Both the position numbers and the translations under genes were made by a program. A DNA stretch of 5,040 nucleotides from Gracilibacteraceae bacterium (GTDB lineage: Bacteria > Bacillota > Desulfitobacteriia > Desulfitobacteriales > Syntrophobotulaceae): contig JAISQG010000149.1 of the NCBI GenBank assembly GCA_031274335.1, positions 1 to 5,040 on the forward strand, read 5' to 3'. The notes beneath the pieces are model-generated. The model was given only the letters and a program-made list of their open reading frames with translations, made no database searches and was not told the origin of the DNA. Below, in pieces: positions 1-5,040 of the stretch. How positions within the stretch are numbered: position 1 is the first letter of the stretch; each line of letters begins with the position of its first letter.

Positions 1-297
1 TTTTAGTCCCGACTGCTCAATCAGCGTCGGAGCATACGCATCCATGCGGTAACTGGTGGTCGGCCCGGCGGAGCCGATCGGCTTGCCCGGTTTGGCCGGC
101 GAAGGCCCGACATAGTAGATCACCTGACCCTGGAGATCCATCGGCAGGGGCTTCCCCTCCTTGAGCAGATCCACCAGGCGTTTGTGCGCGGCGTCGCGGC
201 CGGTATAAATCACTCCGCTCAGATAAACCAGGTCTCCTATCTTAAGCGATTCCAGGTCGGCCTCGCTGAGCGGGGTTGTTAAATGTCACTCTGCCAT
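1..297 (-). CDS. Class I fumarate hydratase, beta subunit (N-terminal part; in-frame TGA at codon 4; runs off left edge)
   Basis: Reading the minus strand from the ATG at 297-295 gives Met-Ala-Glu, then TGA (288-286), then an uninterrupted frame of 95 codons to the window edge, starting HLTTPLSEADLESLKIGDLV. The downstream frame is clearly the beta (C-terminal-domain) subunit of the two-subunit Fe-S fumarase: it has the LTTPL start, SGVIYTGRDAAHKR and the GPTTSYRMD segment typical of the family. Together with the alpha subunit it would hydrate fumarate to malate in the cytoplasm. The ATG is the evident start: AGGAGG at 310-305 lies 7 nt upstream and overlaps the alpha stop codon. No ATG, GTG or TTG lies between the TGA and residue Val at 213-211, so a shorter product would lose the first beta strand. 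The TGA may be a real nonsense mutation, a recoded codon or a sequence error. The related L-tartrate dehydratase beta subunit is the alternative identity; the sdh context favours fumarase. Confidence 0.85.
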
Positions 298-304
298 TTC
301 CGTA

Positions 305-311
305 CCTCCTA
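305..311 (-). promoter_or_regulatory. Ribosome binding site of fumarase beta, overlapping the alpha stop codon
   Basis: The minus strand reads TAGGAGG here; its TAG is the alpha-subunit stop. The spacing of 7 nt to ATG 297-295 is ideal. This fixes the intended start of the beta subunit upstream of the in-frame TGA and suggests translational coupling of the two subunits. Confidence 0.8.
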
Positions 312-1169
312 CAGTACCACTGTTTTATGCCGGGCGGCGTGACAGTTGATGTTCACCGCCACGGGGAAACTGGCGATGTGACATGGATGGTACTCGATGG
401 CCACCCACAGGGCGGTTACTTTGCCGCCCAATCCGGCCGGCCCTATGCCCAGTTTGTTGATATCATTCAGCAACTCCGCTTCCAGGGCGGCCATATCCGG
501 CAGCGGGCTCGGCTCGCCGATTTCGCGGAGCAGGGCTTTTTTGGCCAGGAGTGCGGAATACTCAAAATTGCCGCCGATGCCCACGCCCACGACGATCGGC
601 GGACAGGGATTGGGGCCGGCCTGCCGCACGCGCTCGATGACGACTTTTTTCAGCCCTTCCAGGCCGGCGGACGGAGGCAACATGGCCACCGTGCTCATGT
701 TTTCACTGCCGCCGCCCTTGGGCGCGACGGTGATTTTGAGCGTATCGCCGGGAACCACCTCCGTGTGAATTATCGGTGGCGCGTTATTCCCGGTATTGGC
801 CCTCGTAAGAGGGTCGCACATGGATTTGCGCAAATAGCCGTCCTCAGATCCTTTGATCACGCCTGCCGTGACGGCGTCCCTGATCGCTCCGCCGCTGATG
901 CGGACATCCTGGCCGATTTCCAGGAAAACAACGGCCACGCCGCAATCCTGGCACATGGGCACCTGCTCGTCTTTGGCGATGTTCGCGTTCTCGATAAGCT
1001 GCTTGAACACATCGCGGCCCGTCGGGGAAACTTCTTCCGCCAGGCCTTTTTCAAAGGCGGCGACCACATCCGCGCCGAGATAGTAATTCCCGTCCATGCA
1101 CAGCCGCGCCACTTCGTTTACAATCGTTTGACAGTCAATGGTTTTCGTTTTCTTCGCCTCCCTGTTCAA
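309..1169 (-). CDS. Class I fumarate hydratase, alpha subunit (Fe-S hydro-lyase)
   Basis: This is the catalytic Fe-S subunit of the two-subunit, oxygen-sensitive class I fumarase, which interconverts fumarate and malate. Counting from the TTG at 1169, it has 286 residues, about the family's usual size. The likely [4Fe-4S] cysteines are C73 in MCQDCG, C118 in RKSMCDPLTR and C189 in GPNPCPPIVVGVGIGG. Other family blocks are TGNNAPPIIHTEVVPGD, APKGGGSENMS and the C-terminal NINCHAARH. The start is uncertain. TTG at 1169-1167 is the only standard start codon near the N-terminus but has no Shine-Dalgarno sequence. AGGGAGG at 1163-1157 lies inside that reading and points, with 8 nt spacing, to ACG at 1148-1146, giving (M)KTIDCQTIV, the N-terminus expected for the family. 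The gene ends with TAG, immediately followed by the beta subunit, and starts 12 nt after sdhB stops. Tartrate dehydratase alpha is the alternative, made less likely by the sdh genes upstream. Confidence 0.93.
   Translation of the reverse strand: MNREAKKTKTIDCQTIVNEVARLCMDGNYYLGADVVAAFEKGLAEEVSPTGRDVFKQLIENANIAKDEQVPMCQDCGVAVVFLEIGQDVRISGGAIRDAVTAGVIKGSEDGYLRKSMCDPLTRANTGNNAPPIIHTEVVPGDTLKITVAPKGGGSENMSTVAMLPPSAGLEGLKKVVIERVRQAGPNPCPPIVVGVGIGGNFEYSALLAKKALLREIGEPSPLPDMAALEAELLNDINKLGIGPAGLGGKVTALWVAIEYHPCHIASFPVAVNINCHAARHKTVVL
1157..1163 (-). promoter_or_regulatory. Ribosome binding site that points to an ACG start for fumarase alpha
   Basis: AGGGAGG on the minus strand ends 8 nt before ACG at 1148-1146, which is in the alpha frame. 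If translation really starts there, the TTG at 1169 is not the start. An ATG would normally be expected at the ACG; one T-to-C change would account for it. Confidence 0.65.
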
Positions 1170-1181
1170 ATTTTCGCGCGC

Positions 1182-1967
1182 TTACTGCCCTGAGCTGTCC
1201 TTGTACCGCCAGCGCCGGAACGCGTATTTGATCGTTTCCTTGTTCATGGCGGCGATATGCTTCGTCAGGGGAATCTCTTTTGGGCATACCTGGCGGCAGT
1301 TCTGAGCGTTGCCGCATTCCTGGATCCCGCCTTCAAGCATCAAGGCGTTCAAGCGCTCTTCTTTTTGCATTTCCCCGATGGGATGAGTGTTGAAAAGACG
1401 CACCTGAGCGATGTGCGAAGGACCGATAAATTTGGATTTGTTGCTGACGTTGGGGCAGGCTTCCTGGCAGCAACCGCAGGTCATGCAACGGGAGATGGCA
1501 TAGGCCCATCTCTGTTCCCGGTCGGCGAATCTGGGGCCGCGGTTGATCGCCCAGCTTCCGTCAACGTTGACCCAGGCTTTGACGCGTTTCAGGTTTTCGA
1601 ACATCCGCTGCCTGTCCACCATGAGATCACGTATAATGGGAAATTTTGTCAGAGGGGCGAGCGTGATCTGCTTGCCGAACCCGGTCTGCTCATAGATTTT
1701 ATCGATCAGGGCGGCGCACGACTGACGGGGAACGCCGTTGATCAGCATGGTGCAGGCACCGCACACTTCTTCCAGGCAATTGCACTCCCAGACCACCGGA
1801 TTCACCGCTTTGCCTTGGAGGTTCACGGGGTTCTTGCGCACTTCCATCAGGACGGAAACAACGTTCATGTTCGGCTTGTAAGGAATATGAAACTCTTCCC
1901 AATAAGGTGCCGTCTTTGGCCCATCCTGACGTTTGATCCTCAGACTGATGACTTTGTCATTTGCCAC
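1182..1967 (-). CDS. sdhB: Succinate dehydrogenase/fumarate reductase iron-sulfur subunit
   Basis: This is the electron-transfer subunit of complex II: it passes electrons between the flavin of SdhA and the haems and menaquinone site of SdhC on the inner face of the membrane. It has 261 residues. The N-terminal ferredoxin domain carries the [2Fe-2S] ligands C64, C69, C72 and C84 (NCLEEVCGACTMLINGVP...SC). The C-terminal domain has CMTCGCCQEACP (C161, C164, C167, C171) and CGNAQNCRQVCPKEIP (C218, C224, C228). By family rule, C161, C164, C167 and C228 hold [4Fe-4S], and C171, C218 and C224 hold [3Fe-4S]. The start is GTG at 1967-1965 with AAGGAGG at 1983-1977 (spacing 9). The first 11 bp overlap the end of sdhA, so translation is probably coupled. 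The sequence closely follows the Bacillus type (ECNCLEEVCGAC). Nothing is missing. Confidence 0.97.
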   Translation of the reverse strand: MANDKVISLRIKRQDGPKTAPYWEEFHIPYKPNMNVVSVLMEVRKNPVNLQGKAVNPVVWECNCLEEVCGACTMLINGVPRQSCAALIDKIYEQTGFGKQITLAPLTKFPIIRDLMVDRQRMFENLKRVKAWVNVDGSWAINRGPRFADREQRWAYAISRCMTCGCCQEACPNVSNKSKFIGPSHIAQVRLFNTHPIGEMQKEERLNALMLEGGIQECGNAQNCRQVCPKEIPLTKHIAAMNKETIKYAFRRWRYKDSSGQ

Positions 1968-3723
1968 TTGCCGACGCCTCCTTACTTACATTGTATACCC
2001 GTTTGCGCGGTTTGACCAGGGAAACATCGACCTCTTCCCATTCGATCACGGGCCCCTTCGGGGTCCAGCGGGATTTGGAAGTCTTGAGGAACTGTTCGTC
2101 GTCGCGATCCGGGAATTCCGGTTTGTAATGGCTGCCGCGGCTTTCGTTGCGCTGCAGGGCGCCTATGGTAATCGCGTGGGCCACCTCGATCATATTCTTC
2201 AGTTCCCGCGTGAAAAGGATGGTCTGATTGCTGTAGTTGTGGCCATCCACCATGTTGATTTTCGTCCAGCGCTCTTTGATTTCCCTGAGAAATTGGTCAT
2301 TGGCGGCCAGGTCCTTGTTGTTGCGGACGACGCCCACATTGGCGCGCATATGATCGCCCAAATCCTGATGCAGCTGGTAAGGATTCTCCGTGCCGCTCAT
2401 TTTCGTGATGCTTTCGTTATAGGCCGCTTGTTTCTTCAATTCCTGGGCGAAATGTTTGTCTTCGACTTCTTCGGACAAACGATCCAGTCCCTTGATATAT
2501 TTCAGGGCGGCGGGGCCGCAGACCGTGCCGCTATAAAGCGCGGACAGCAGGGAATTCGCTCCGAGCCGGTTGGCGCCGTGATACATATAGTCACATTCGC
2601 CGCAGGCGAACAATCCGGGGATGTTTGTCATGTGCTCATCGCTCACATGGATGCCGCCCATGAAATAGTGGATGCCGGGGAAAATCTTCATGGGCACTTT
2701 GCGCGGGTTGTCGCCGTGGAATTTCTCATAGATTTCCATGATGCCGCCCAACCGCCGGTCAAGGAATTCGGACGGCAGATGGGACAGATCCAGATAAACC
2801 TGATTCTGACCGTCAATGCCGAGTCCCATGTCCACACATACTTTGTGGATGGCTCTGGAAGCGATATCCCTAGGCACGAGGTTGCCGTAAGCCGGGTACA
2901 TTTCTTCAAGGAAATACCAGGGCTTGCCGTCTTTATAAGTCCAGATCCTGCCACCGTCGCCCCGGGCCGATTCGGACATGAGCCTGGTCTTGTCGTCTCC
3001 GAGCATGGCGGTGGGATGAATCTGGATAAACTCCATATTGGCCAGATACGCCCCTTGCTGGAAAATGCTTCCGGCGGCGCTGCCGGTACAGATGGTGGAG
3101 GTGGTGCTCTTGGCATAAATCATACCGCCGCCGCCCGTGGCGAGGATAACGGCGTCGCCCTTAAACACGCGGATTTCCAGTGTCACCAGGTTTTGGGCGA
3201 TACAGCCGCGGCAGACACCCTTTTCATCGATGACCGCGGACAGGAACTCCCAACCTTCATACTTCGTGACTATGCCGGCGGCTTCGTGCTTGCGCACCTG
3301 CTCGTCGCAGCAATACTCCAGCTGAGCGCCGGTCGTGGCACCGGCGAAAGCGGTGCGCTTGTTTTTCTGGCCGCCGAAATTCCGCAAATCAAGCAGACCT
3401 TCGGCTGTGCGGGTAAACATGACTCCCATGCGGTCCATCGTGTAGATGATGCCCGGAGCGGCTTCGCACATCCTTTTCACCGGCGGCTGATTGGCGAGGA
3501 AGTCCCCGCCGTAGACCGTATCGTCAAAATGCTCGTCAGTGGAGTCGTTTTCGCCTTTGGTATTCAGCGCGGCGTTAATGCCGCCCTGGGCGCAAACGGA
3601 GTGCGAGCGCTTCACCGGAACCAGTGACAGCAAATCCACCGGCACGCCCTTTTCCGCTATTTTCATGGTCGCCATCAAGCCGGCCAGACCACCGCCGACA
3701 ACAATTATTTTTTGTTTACTCAA
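1957..3723 (-). CDS. sdhA: Succinate dehydrogenase/fumarate reductase flavoprotein subunit
   Basis: This is the catalytic flavoprotein of complex II, interconverting succinate and fumarate on the cytoplasmic face. It has 588 residues, matching the Bacillus-type family (about 586). The N-terminal Rossmann motif is IVVGGGLAGLMA (residues 7-18). H41 in RSHSVCAQGG is the expected covalent FAD attachment site. Substrate and FAD residues are visible in FIQIHPTAM (H236), LVPRDIASRAI (R285), HYFMGG (H352) and YHGANRLGANSLLSAL (R386). The C-terminal domain has the usual ESRGSHYKPEFPDRDD. The start is TTG at 3723-3721, behind AGGAGG at 3740-3735 (spacing 11, slightly long); no in-frame alternative fits better. 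The gene ends with TGA inside sdhB and follows sdhC after 62 bp. Whether the enzyme runs as a dehydrogenase or a fumarate reductase cannot be told from sequence alone. Confidence 0.98.
   Translation of the reverse strand: MSKQKIIVVGGGLAGLMATMKIAEKGVPVDLLSLVPVKRSHSVCAQGGINAALNTKGENDSTDEHFDDTVYGGDFLANQPPVKRMCEAAPGIIYTMDRMGVMFTRTAEGLLDLRNFGGQKNKRTAFAGATTGAQLEYCCDEQVRKHEAAGIVTKYEGWEFLSAVIDEKGVCRGCIAQNLVTLEIRVFKGDAVILATGGGGMIYAKSTTSTICTGSAAGSIFQQGAYLANMEFIQIHPTAMLGDDKTRLMSESARGDGGRIWTYKDGKPWYFLEEMYPAYGNLVPRDIASRAIHKVCVDMGLGIDGQNQVYLDLSHLPSEFLDRRLGGIMEIYEKFHGDNPRKVPMKIFPGIHYFMGGIHVSDEHMTNIPGLFACGECDYMYHGANRLGANSLLSALYSGTVCGPAALKYIKGLDRLSEEVEDKHFAQELKKQAAYNESITKMSGTENPYQLHQDLGDHMRANVGVVRNNKDLAANDQFLREIKERWTKINMVDGHNYSNQTILFTRELKNMIEVAHAITIGALQRNESRGSHYKPEFPDRDDEQFLKTSKSRWTPKGPVIEWEEVDVSLVKPRKRVYNVSKEASASGK
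1977..1983 (-). promoter_or_regulatory. Ribosome binding site of sdhB, inside the end of sdhA
   Basis: AAGGAGG on the minus strand lies 9 nt from the GTG start of sdhB and within the last codons of sdhA. It decides the non-ATG start. Confidence 0.75.
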
Positions 3724-3733
3724 ATTACTTCGT

Positions 3734-3740
3734 CCCTCCT
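3734..3740 (-). promoter_or_regulatory. Ribosome binding site of sdhA
   Basis: AGGAGGG on the minus strand sits in the 62-bp sdhC-sdhA gap. It is the only strong site upstream of SKQKIIVVGGG and so selects the TTG start at 3723. The spacer is 10 to 11 nt, at the long end of normal. Confidence 0.7.
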
Positions 3741-3785
3741 AAATTCGATTTAGCAACGCGCGCGGCGCTTAATCCAGGCCTTGAA

Positions 3786-4436
3786 TCAGATGTTCTCGAA
3801 TCCAAAACCGGGGATGAACCCGCCGATCACCGATAAAATCGCGATCCCCCAGCAGGCAAAAACAACGAATAATCCCAGAGATATTACCCGGCAGACCTTC
3901 TGAGAATGATCGCCGACGGTAACTCCCCAGGATATGAGAAAAGTGAAAAGGCCGTTTGTAAAATGCCAGGCCACCGCGAGGAAGCCGATCGCATACAGGA
4001 TAAAATATAGCGGGTTTTGCAGGGTCAATGCCAGCGATTCCAGCACTGCCCCCGGTTCGTGCTCCAGAAAACGCTGGAGGATGACATGAACCACGAGGAA
4101 AGCCGTCGCGACAAGCGCGGTGATCCTCTGCAAATAGAATGCCCAGTTATTGCCGTATCTGTAGTTGAGTACGTTGTTCTTGGCCACGTAGACTATCCAG
4201 AGGCCGTAAATCATGTGTACCAGGATGGGGATGGCGATGATGATGAGTTCCGCTGCCCAGACCAAGGGCGCGCTTTTCATGAATTTGATGACATTAAGAT
4301 ACCAGGTGTAGCCGTCTTCACCGCCCAGCAATGAAGCGCTGTTCAGACACAGGTGGACACAGAGAAAGAGACCCACGGGAATGATAGCCAGCAAAGAATG
4401 AATCCGTCGAATCAGAAAATTGCTTTTTTCGTTCAA
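3786..4436 (-). CDS. sdhC: Succinate dehydrogenase cytochrome b558 membrane subunit
   Basis: This is the membrane anchor of complex II; it binds two b haems and exchanges electrons with menaquinone. From the TTG at 4436 it has 216 residues, near the length of the Bacillus cytochrome b558 family. There are five hydrophobic segments at about residues 13-33, 60-85, 103-122, 142-167 and 183-207. H28 (LCVHL), H74 (LVHMIYG), H117 (VVHVI) and H158 (AWHFTNG) lie in the first four helices, matching the four-His haem pattern of that family. The N-terminal NFLIRRIHSLLAIIPVGLFL is characteristic. TTG 4436-4434 is chosen because AAAGGGGG at 4452-4445 lies 8 nt upstream; the longer ATG reading at 4472 has no ribosome binding site and would add a hydrophilic 12-residue tail. 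This is the first gene of the operon, followed by sdhA. A single SdhC without SdhD fits this complex type. Confidence 0.95.
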   Translation of the reverse strand: MNEKSNFLIRRIHSLLAIIPVGLFLCVHLCLNSASLLGGEDGYTWYLNVIKFMKSAPLVWAAELIIIAIPILVHMIYGLWIVYVAKNNVLNYRYGNNWAFYLQRITALVATAFLVVHVILQRFLEHEPGAVLESLALTLQNPLYFILYAIGFLAVAWHFTNGLFTFLISWGVTVGDHSQKVCRVISLGLFVVFACWGIAILSVIGGFIPGFGFENI

Positions 4437-4444
4437 ATGCTTTT

Positions 4445-4452
4445 CCCCCTTT
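4445..4452 (-). promoter_or_regulatory. Ribosome binding site of sdhC
   Basis: AAAGGGGG on the minus strand lies 8 nt before TTG 4436-4434. It decides the TTG start over the upstream in-frame ATG at 4472. Confidence 0.7.
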
Positions 4453-4480
4453 GATTTAGAGTGCTTGCACATTCACATCG

Positions 4481-4540
4481 ATTCGTCGACATGGTTATAC
4501 AGCCATCGACATGAATATATAGCCATCGACATGAATATAC
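4481..4540 (-). repeat. Three tandem 20-bp repeats over the sdh promoter -10 and leader
   Basis: Units are 4481-4500, 4501-4520 and 4521-4540. The second and third match at 19 of 20 bases; the first matches the third at 15 of 20. All share TCGACATG on the plus strand at 4486, 4506 and 4526 (CATGTCGA as transcribed), spaced exactly 20 bp, about two helical turns. The unit core CATCGACATG is a partial palindrome, and the most divergent unit contains GTCGAC. The unit nearest the -35 includes the -10 box and the predicted start point; the others lie in the leader. This placement suggests an operator for a repressor, but the regulator is not known. Confidence 0.75.
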
Positions 4541-4562
4541 AGCAATTACCTTTAGTTGTCAA
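4534..4562 (-). promoter_or_regulatory. Sigma70-type promoter of the sdhCAB-fumarase operon
   Basis: On the minus strand, TTGACA (4562-4557, perfect -35) is followed by exactly 17 nt and TATATT (4539-4534, 5 of 6 to TATAAT). Transcription would begin near 4527, leaving a leader of about 90 nt before the sdhC start. The -10 box lies inside the first of three 20-bp repeats, and a 9-bp direct repeat lies just upstream of the -35. This is the only strong promoter seen for the five genes. Confidence 0.8.
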
Positions 4563-4567
4563 CTTAA

Positions 4568-4596
4568 ATTTTCACTGTTGTGTATATATTTTCACT
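4568..4596 (-). repeat. 9-bp direct repeat, 20 bp apart, upstream of the sdh -35 box
   Basis: AGTGAAAAT (minus strand) occurs at 4576-4568 and 4596-4588, again with a period of exactly 20 bp. The copies are centred about 45 and 65 bp upstream of the predicted start point, positions where activators commonly bind. An imperfect AT-rich dyad GTG-N10-CAC spans 4580-4595. The family of any binding protein cannot be told. Confidence 0.45.
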
Positions 4597-4681
4597 AACT
4601 TTTTTGGTAATTTAAGGAAATTATAGTATGTATTTTCGCCGGCAGTTAAAGCGTTCGAATGAGAAGACCTCACGGCGCCCC

Positions 4682-4706
4682 AGACGGCAAAAAGCAAAAA
4701 CCGTCT
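4682..4706. other. Small inverted repeat with A-rich loop
   Basis: AGACGG (4682-4687) and CCGTCT (4701-4706) can pair across a 13-nt A-rich loop. There is no T-run after the stem on either strand, so it is not a convincing intrinsic terminator. It lies between two divergent promoters, where no terminator is expected. It may be an operator for the plus-strand gene or chance. Confidence 0.3.
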
Positions 4707-4731
4707 CCTTTCGTTCGCCAGCCGGAAAGCA

Positions 4732-4760
4732 TTGCAAACGCGCCGCGATGGGGATATAAT
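4732..4760 (+). promoter_or_regulatory. Sigma70-type promoter of the AAA-ATPase-like gene
   Basis: TTGCAA (4732-4737, 4 of 6 to TTGACA) is followed by 17 nt and a perfect TATAAT (4755-4760). The start point would fall near 4767, directly at the AAGGGGGG ribosome binding site (4767-4774), giving a very short leader of about 14 nt. Confidence 0.6.
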
Positions 4761-4780
4761 AAATGCAAGGGGGGATTGTC

Positions 4781-5040
4781 ATGCGCAAAATGCCGATAGG
4801 CATGCAAACTTTTGAAAATATTATCGCCGGCGGCTATGCTTACGTGGATAAAACCGCATGGACATATGAACTGGCTCATGAGGGCAGGCAGTTTTTCCTC
4901 AGCCGTCCGCGCCGTTTCGGCAAAAGCTTGCTGGTTTCCACGCTGAAAGCCTATTTTGAGGGAAAAAAAGAACTCTTCCAAGGGCTGGCGATAGAAAAGT
5001 CGGAGAAAGAGTGGGCTGCATACCCTGTGCTGCACATTGA
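4781..5040 (+). CDS. AAA-ATPase-like / DUF1703-type protein (N-terminal part; runs off right edge)
   Basis: The frame is open from ATG 4781 to the window end (86 codons). It starts MRKMPIGMQTFENIIAGGYA, then YVDKTAWTYELAHEGRQFF and LSRPRRFGKSLLVSTLKAYF. The RRFGKSLL segment (about residues 46-53) is the degenerate Walker A-like signature of the AAA-ATPase-like domain (PF09820). Known members usually exceed 500 residues and end in a PD-(D/E)XK nuclease-like DUF1703 domain (PF08011), which would lie outside this window. The molecular role of the family is not established; members are numerous in anaerobes, often in many copies, and are often spread by transfer. AAGGGGGG at 4767-4774 lies 6 nt before ATG 4781, so this start is preferred over the in-frame ATG at 4763. 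The gene has its own promoter and diverges from sdhC, with no evident functional link. Confidence 0.85.
   Translation, partial: MRKMPIGMQTFENIIAGGYAYVDKTAWTYELAHEGRQFFLSRPRRFGKSLLVSTLKAYFEGKKELFQGLAIEKSEKEWAAYPVLHI

Larger units (their letters stand above)
4437..4780. other. Divergent intergenic region between sdhC and the AAA-ATPase gene
   Basis: This 344-bp gap contains no supported gene. Its left half (about 4480-4640) is strongly AT-rich and holds the sdh promoter, three tandem 20-bp repeats and a 9-bp direct repeat. Its right half (about 4640-4780) is GC-richer, with a small inverted repeat and the promoter of the plus-strand gene. A perfect TATAAT on the minus strand at 4625-4620 has no convincing -35 box. 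The two halves differ in base composition, as if the right half came with the plus-strand gene. Confidence 0.7.

Noticed and set aside
264..288. Selenocysteine insertion at the TGA in fumarase beta
   Set aside because: The only hairpin close after the TGA is a tiny CGCT/AGCG stem with a one-base loop, unlike a bacterial SECIS element, and a functional selenocysteine at residue 4 is not known in this family.
1933..3627. A 564-codon open frame on the plus strand opposite sdhA, with similar long frames opposite sdhB (1257-2015) and fumarase alpha (276-1193)
   Set aside because: These lie wholly over genes with unmistakable family motifs on the other strand, and their translations show no recognisable domain. 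They are a by-product of GC-rich codon use.
286..4436. An alternative genetic code with TGA as a sense codon
   Set aside because: sdhA and sdhC end with TGA at the family-typical C-terminus, and the four other operon frames contain no internal TGA.
4434..4472. An ATG start for sdhC at 4472 giving a 228-residue protein
   Set aside because: No Shine-Dalgarno sequence precedes it, while the TTG at 4436 has one at 8 nt and gives the normal family N-terminus.
4568..4600. A CRP/FNR- or Rex-type site upstream of the sdh -35
   Set aside because: The GTG and CAC arms are separated by 10 bases, not the spacing of those families, and the arms are imperfect.
4682..4706. Rho-independent terminator
   Set aside because: No T-run follows the stem in either direction, the loop is large and A-rich, and both flanking genes are transcribed away from it.
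4670..5035. A 121-codon minus-strand frame overlapping the AAA-ATPase-like gene
   Set aside because: It is antisense to a frame with a clear family signature, has no ribosome binding site and looks low in protein-like pattern.

Overview
This window holds most of a central-metabolism operon on the minus strand. A divergently transcribed, unrelated gene begins at the right edge. Read in the direction of transcription (right to left), the operon is sdhC, sdhA, sdhB, the class I fumarase alpha subunit, and the class I fumarase beta subunit, which runs off the left edge. The three Sdh proteins form a membrane-bound succinate:menaquinone oxidoreductase or fumarate reductase of the Bacillus cytochrome b558 type. 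The two-subunit Fe-S fumarase would interconvert fumarate and malate, so the cluster encodes succinate <-> fumarate <-> malate as one unit.

The single five-helix SdhC, the Bacillus-like SdhA and SdhB, the oxygen-sensitive class I fumarase, the strong AGGAGG-type ribosome binding sites and the frequent TTG/GTG starts suggest an anaerobic Firmicute-like bacterium. A Negativicutes or Pelotomaculum-like clostridial lineage is plausible, including a propionate or succinate metaboliser. The lineage is inference; the enzyme assignments are firm.

Layout: 1-297 (-) is the fumarase beta N-terminus, with an in-frame TGA at codon 4; 309-1169 (-) is fumarase alpha; 1182-1967 (-) is sdhB; 1957-3723 (-) is sdhA, overlapping sdhB by 11 bp; 3786-4436 (-) is sdhC. 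Positions 4437-4780 are an AT-rich divergent intergenic region. It carries a near-consensus sigma70 promoter for the sdh operon, three tandem 20-bp repeats over its -10 and leader, and a 9-bp direct repeat, also 20 bp apart, upstream of its -35. From 4781 onward (+) lies the start of an AAA-ATPase-like/DUF1703-type protein with its own promoter.

The points most worth checking are: (1) the 5' ends of both fumarase genes look damaged or recoded, with TGA at codon 4 of beta and ACG at the expected ATG position of alpha, each behind a perfect Shine-Dalgarno sequence; (2) the 20-bp periodic repeats over the sdh promoter look like a multi-site operator; (3) none of the three sdh genes starts with ATG. 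I found no mobile element, CRISPR array, rRNA or tRNA.
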